From: Elusimicrobiota bacterium
GTDB taxonomy: Bacteria > Elusimicrobiota > Elusimicrobia > Elusimicrobiales > UBA9959
Assembly (NCBI GenBank): GCA_003450815.1
Contig: DMES01000064.1
Coordinates: 2,297 to 10,653, forward strand
DNA length: 8,357 bases
Direction: 5' to 3'
A model generated the notes under the pieces. That model ran no database searches. It saw only the letters and a program-made list of their open reading frames with translations, and was not told the DNA's origin. Made by a program: the position numbers and the translations under genes. Of the stretch, positions 6,262 through 8,357 are shown in pieces; the stretch's first letter is position 1; each line of letters opens with the position of its first letter.

Positions 6262-6377
6262 GGTTGCCAGTGGCCAGCAGCCCAGTCACCAGTCGGGAAG
6301 GGCCGCCAGTGACCAGCAAGCCAAGCCACCAGTCTGAAACTGGAGACTGGTAACTGGCAGTCTGGCAACTGGTAACT
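6262..6377. repeat. Heptamer-based inverted repeat array upstream of the fibre-like gene
   Basis: Almost the whole 140-bp spacer is built of CCAG units on the left and CTGG units on the right. CCAG starts at 6267, 6274, 6282, 6289 and CTGG at 6340, 6347, 6354, 6362, 6369: steps of 7 with one of 8 in each arm. Arm 6262-6294 is complementary to 6345-6377 at 25 of 33 positions. A second, looser copy of the left arm lies at 6305-6334. It ends in a perfect 8-bp hairpin with the right arm (ACCAGTCT 6328-6335 / AGACTGGT 6344-6351). The right arm can therefore pair with either left copy. The structure ends 7 bp before the ribosome-binding site of the next gene. Confidence 0.8.
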
Positions 6378-6384
6378 GTATTTT

Positions 6385-6390
6385 AAGGAG
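6385..6390 (+). promoter_or_regulatory. Strong ribosome-binding site for the fibre-like gene
   Basis: AAGGAG stands 6 bp before ATG 6397. It is the best Shine-Dalgarno sequence in the window and fixes the start of the last gene. Confidence 0.85.
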
Positions 6391-6396
6391 ATCTTT

Positions 6397-8357
6397 ATGA
6401 ATCGGCTATTCAGAAATTTAAAATCCGCTTTATTCTGCCTCATTTTGATGGGTTATGGGTTAAGCTTCGCCCAGGTGTCCCCTCCACAAAAGGTCAACTT
6501 CCAGGGAAGGCTTACTGACCTGTCAAATAATCCCCAGAACGGTTCCTACGAAATTACATTTACTTTATTTGATGCGCCTGCAGACGGGGTCAACCTTTGG
6601 ACAGAGACGCAGAGTGGTCTTGCAGTAGTAAACGGTGCAGTGGAGGCTGTTCTGGGCTCTGTGACCCCTATCCCGTACTCGGTGGTGCGGTCATCATCGG
6701 TATATCTTGAGATCCAGGTGGATTCCGAAATCCTAAGCCCCCGCCAGACTTTCAACTCCGTTCTCTATGCAATGAACGCCGGCCAGTTAGCGGGTAAGAC
6801 ATATGATGCCTTTGTTGATACCTTCACAGCCCAAACGATTACCGGCATAAAGATATTTACCGCCAATCCTGTTTTCAATGCCGCGAGCATTCCGCAGGGC
6901 GCGGTAAGCGGGCTGGGTTCGGATTTATCCAATATAATAGCGTCCACTGCGCCGTTGGCTAATGCTGGCAATTGGAACACCGCATATAGTTGGGGCAATC
7001 ACGCGACTGTCGGTTATGTCAATTCAACAGCGCTCAACAATGTGATAGTATCCACCGCGCCTTTAGCCAATGCCGGCAATTGGAACACTGCATACGGCTG
7101 GGGCAATCACGCGGTTGCCGGCTATCTCAGCGTGGCAGCTCTTAACGGTGTGATAGCGTCCACGGCGCCTTTGGCCAATGCCGGCAACTGGAACACAGCA
7201 TACGGTTGGGGCGATCACGCGGTAGCCGGTTATGCCAGCGCGGCAGCTCTTAACAATGTGATAGCGTCCACTGCGTCTTTAGCCAATGTCGGCAATTGGA
7301 ACACAGCATACGGCTGGGGCGATCACGCGGTAGCCGGTTATGCAAACATGACAGCGCTTAACAACGTGATAGCGTCCACTGCGTCTTTAGCCAATGTCGG
7401 CAACTGGAACACAGCATACGGTTGGGGCGATCATGCGGTAGCCGGTTATGCCAGTGCGGCAGTTCTTAACGGTGTGATAGCGTCCACTGCGCCTTTGGCT
7501 AACTCGGCTAAATGGGATACTGCATACGGTTGGGGCAATCATGCGGCTGCAGGTTACGCCAGCCCAACAGTTATAAGTAATGTGATAGCATCCACCGCGC
7601 CTTTAGCCAATGCCGGCAATTGGAACACAGCATACGGCTGGGGCGATCACGCGGTAGCCGGTTATGGCAGCGCGGCAGCTCTTAATGGTGTGATAAAGTC
7701 CACTGCGCCTTTGGCTAACGCGGCTAACTGGGATACTGCATACGGTTGGGGCAATCATGCGGCTGCAGGTTACGCCAGCCCAACAGTTCTTAACAATGTT
7801 ATAGCGTCCACTGCGCCTTTGGCCAATGCCGGCAACTGGAATGCAGCTTACAGCTGGGGTAATCATGGAGCGGCAGGCTATGCCGTTGCCGCAAAGGTAG
7901 CCGCCGACACGACAACGCTTAAAACAGAGATAGACGGCAAGCAGGAGGCCAGCGCCAATTTAACTTTCCTGGCAAGCAATGACGGGTCCCGTTTATTCGG
8001 CATGCCCGGGGATAGTCTGGGTAACCATATTGCCACCACCAGCCTTAACATGGCCAACTTCCCCATTAATAATGCGAGTAGCATCACAGTAACCAGTAAT
8101 ATTATTGCAGGCAACAACATTGCAGGCTATAACATAAGCGCAGGCAATAATATTTCCGCTGTGAAGTATTATGGTGACGGTTCCAGTTTGACCGGTACGG
8201 GCGACAACCTGGGCAACCACACAGCCACCATCGGGCTGAATATGGCTAGTTTCCCTATTAATAATGTGAGTAGCTTGACTGTAACCAACAGTGTTAGCGC
8301 TGCGAAGTATTACGGTGACGGTTCCAATTTAACAGATTGTACTGTCCAGTTTAAAAT
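6397..8357 (+). CDS. Large repetitive exported fibre-like protein, 3' end outside window
   Basis: The frame is open from ATG 6397 to the window end (653 complete codons seen, no stop). Residues 1-25 are a signal peptide (cleavage SFA/QVSPP). Residues 31-135 form a domain reading VNFQGRLTDLSNNPQNGSYE ... LWTETQ ... YLEIQV ... LSPRQ ... YAMNA, which I recall at the start of many large secreted proteins of Elusimicrobiota-like genomes. Residues 183-495 are nine 36-residue repeats centred on WNTAYGWGNHAVAGY, a motif I recall from phage tail-fibre-type and bacterial surface proteins. Residues 498-515 look like a short helix. From 539 onward come longer modules with SLGNHIAT / NLGNHTAT and KYYGDGSSLTG / KYYGDGSNLTD. 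Such proteins often end in an intramolecular chaperone (peptidase S74) domain; whether this one does lies beyond the window. The gene has its own strong ribosome-binding site and follows the barrel gene after a structured spacer. A surface-adhesin or fibre role is inference. Confidence 0.88.
   Translation, partial: MNRLFRNLKSALFCLILMGYGLSFAQVSPPQKVNFQGRLTDLSNNPQNGSYEITFTLFDAPADGVNLWTETQSGLAVVNGAVEAVLGSVTPIPYSVVRSSSVYLEIQVDSEILSPRQTFNSVLYAMNAGQLAGKTYDAFVDTFTAQTITGIKIFTANPVFNAASIPQGAVSGLGSDLSNIIASTAPLANAGNWNTAYSWGNHATVGYVNSTALNNVIVSTAPLANAGNWNTAYGWGNHAVAGYLSVAALNGVIASTAPLANAGNWNTAYGWGDHAVAGYASAAALNNVIASTASLANVGNWNTAYGWGDHAVAGYANMTALNNVIASTASLANVGNWNTAYGWGDHAVAGYASAAVLNGVIASTAPLANSAKWDTAYGWGNHAAAGYASPTVISNVIASTAPLANAGNWNTAYGWGDHAVAGYGSAAALNGVIKSTAPLANAANWDTAYGWGNHAAAGYASPTVLNNVIASTAPLANAGNWNAAYSWGNHGAAGYAVAAKVAADTTTLKTEIDGKQEASANLTFLASNDGSRLFGMPGDSLGNHIATTSLNMANFPINNASSITVTSNIIAGNNIAGYNISAGNNISAVKYYGDGSSLTGTGDNLGNHTATIGLNMASFPINNVSSLTVTNSVSAAKYYGDGSNLTDCTVQFK
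6943..7881 (+). repeat. Nine 108-bp (36-residue) tandem repeats
   Basis: The Trp of WNTAY/WDTAY falls at 6973, 7081, 7189, 7297, 7405, 7513, 7621, 7729 and 7837, exactly 108 bp apart with no insertion or deletion. The ninth unit ends after the GY at 7881. The consensus unit begins STAPLANAGNWNTAYGWG and continues with N/D-HAVAGYASAAALNNVIA. Units 5-6 and 7-8 are similar as pairs (a GDHAVAGY unit followed by a WDTAY...GNHAAAGYASPTV unit), indicating a 216-bp higher-order duplication. Confidence 0.95.
8011..8357 (+). repeat. Second repeat class, 64- and at least 47-residue modules
   Basis: Module one starts at 8011 (DSLGNHIAT, then LNMANFPINN, SITVTSN, KYYGDGSSLTG). Module two starts at 8203 (DNLGNHTAT, LNMASFPINN, SLTVTNS, KYYGDGSNLTD). 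The KYYGDGS segments begin at 8164 and 8305, 141 bp apart, against 192 bp between module starts. The first module thus carries 17 extra residues, an Asn/Ile/Ala/Gly-rich stretch (IIAGNNIAGYNISAGNN) that is itself repetitive. The series continues past the window end. Confidence 0.85.

Noticed and set aside
6943..7881. CRISPR array
   Set aside because: The units are contiguous 108-bp coding repeats without unique spacers and stay in frame throughout.
7603..8220. Minus-strand frames within the repeat gene
   Set aside because: Their repetitive sequence simply mirrors the 108-bp repeats of the + strand gene.

Overview
The window looks like the chromosome of a Gram-negative (diderm) bacterium. It carries an Mla-type phospholipid ABC transporter pair, then a set of exported and outer-membrane proteins. 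The last protein combines a 'FQGRLT...LWTETQ...LSPRQ...YA' N-terminal domain with 'KYYGDGSxLT' repeats, an architecture I associate with Elusimicrobiota or Omnitrophota. That placement is inference (about 50% confidence), not proof. All genes visible here are on the + strand.

Layout: 1-466 is non-coding. It holds an AT-rich hairpin, potential RNA structure, a near-consensus sigma70-type promoter (187-215) and a Fur/PerR-like palindrome (311-325). 467-1255 is mlaE (permease) and 1356-2096 is mlaF (ATPase), separated by 100 bp containing five tandem 7-bp units. 2097-2526 is non-coding and is dominated by a 158-bp hairpin element with perfect 22-bp inverted ends and several small internal stems. 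A probable promoter at 2453-2481 then serves a second cluster. This cluster encodes a secreted FecR-domain protein (2527-4005), a passenger-plus-beta-barrel outer-membrane protein 13 bp downstream (4019-6256) and, after a 140-bp spacer made of CCAGT/ACTGG heptamers, a large repetitive exported protein (6397 to beyond the window end).

The first cluster probably moves lipids between inner and outer membrane, but no mlaD follows. The second cluster looks like a cell-surface module: a FecR-type secreted protein of unknown role, an outer-membrane barrel with a beta-rich passenger, and a fibre-like protein built of nine exact 36-residue repeats resembling those in phage tail-fibre-type proteins. 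Whether these three act together is inference from their order and export signals. The least explained items are the hairpin element at 2147-2304, the heptamer arrays in two intergenic spacers, and the repeat architecture of the last gene.
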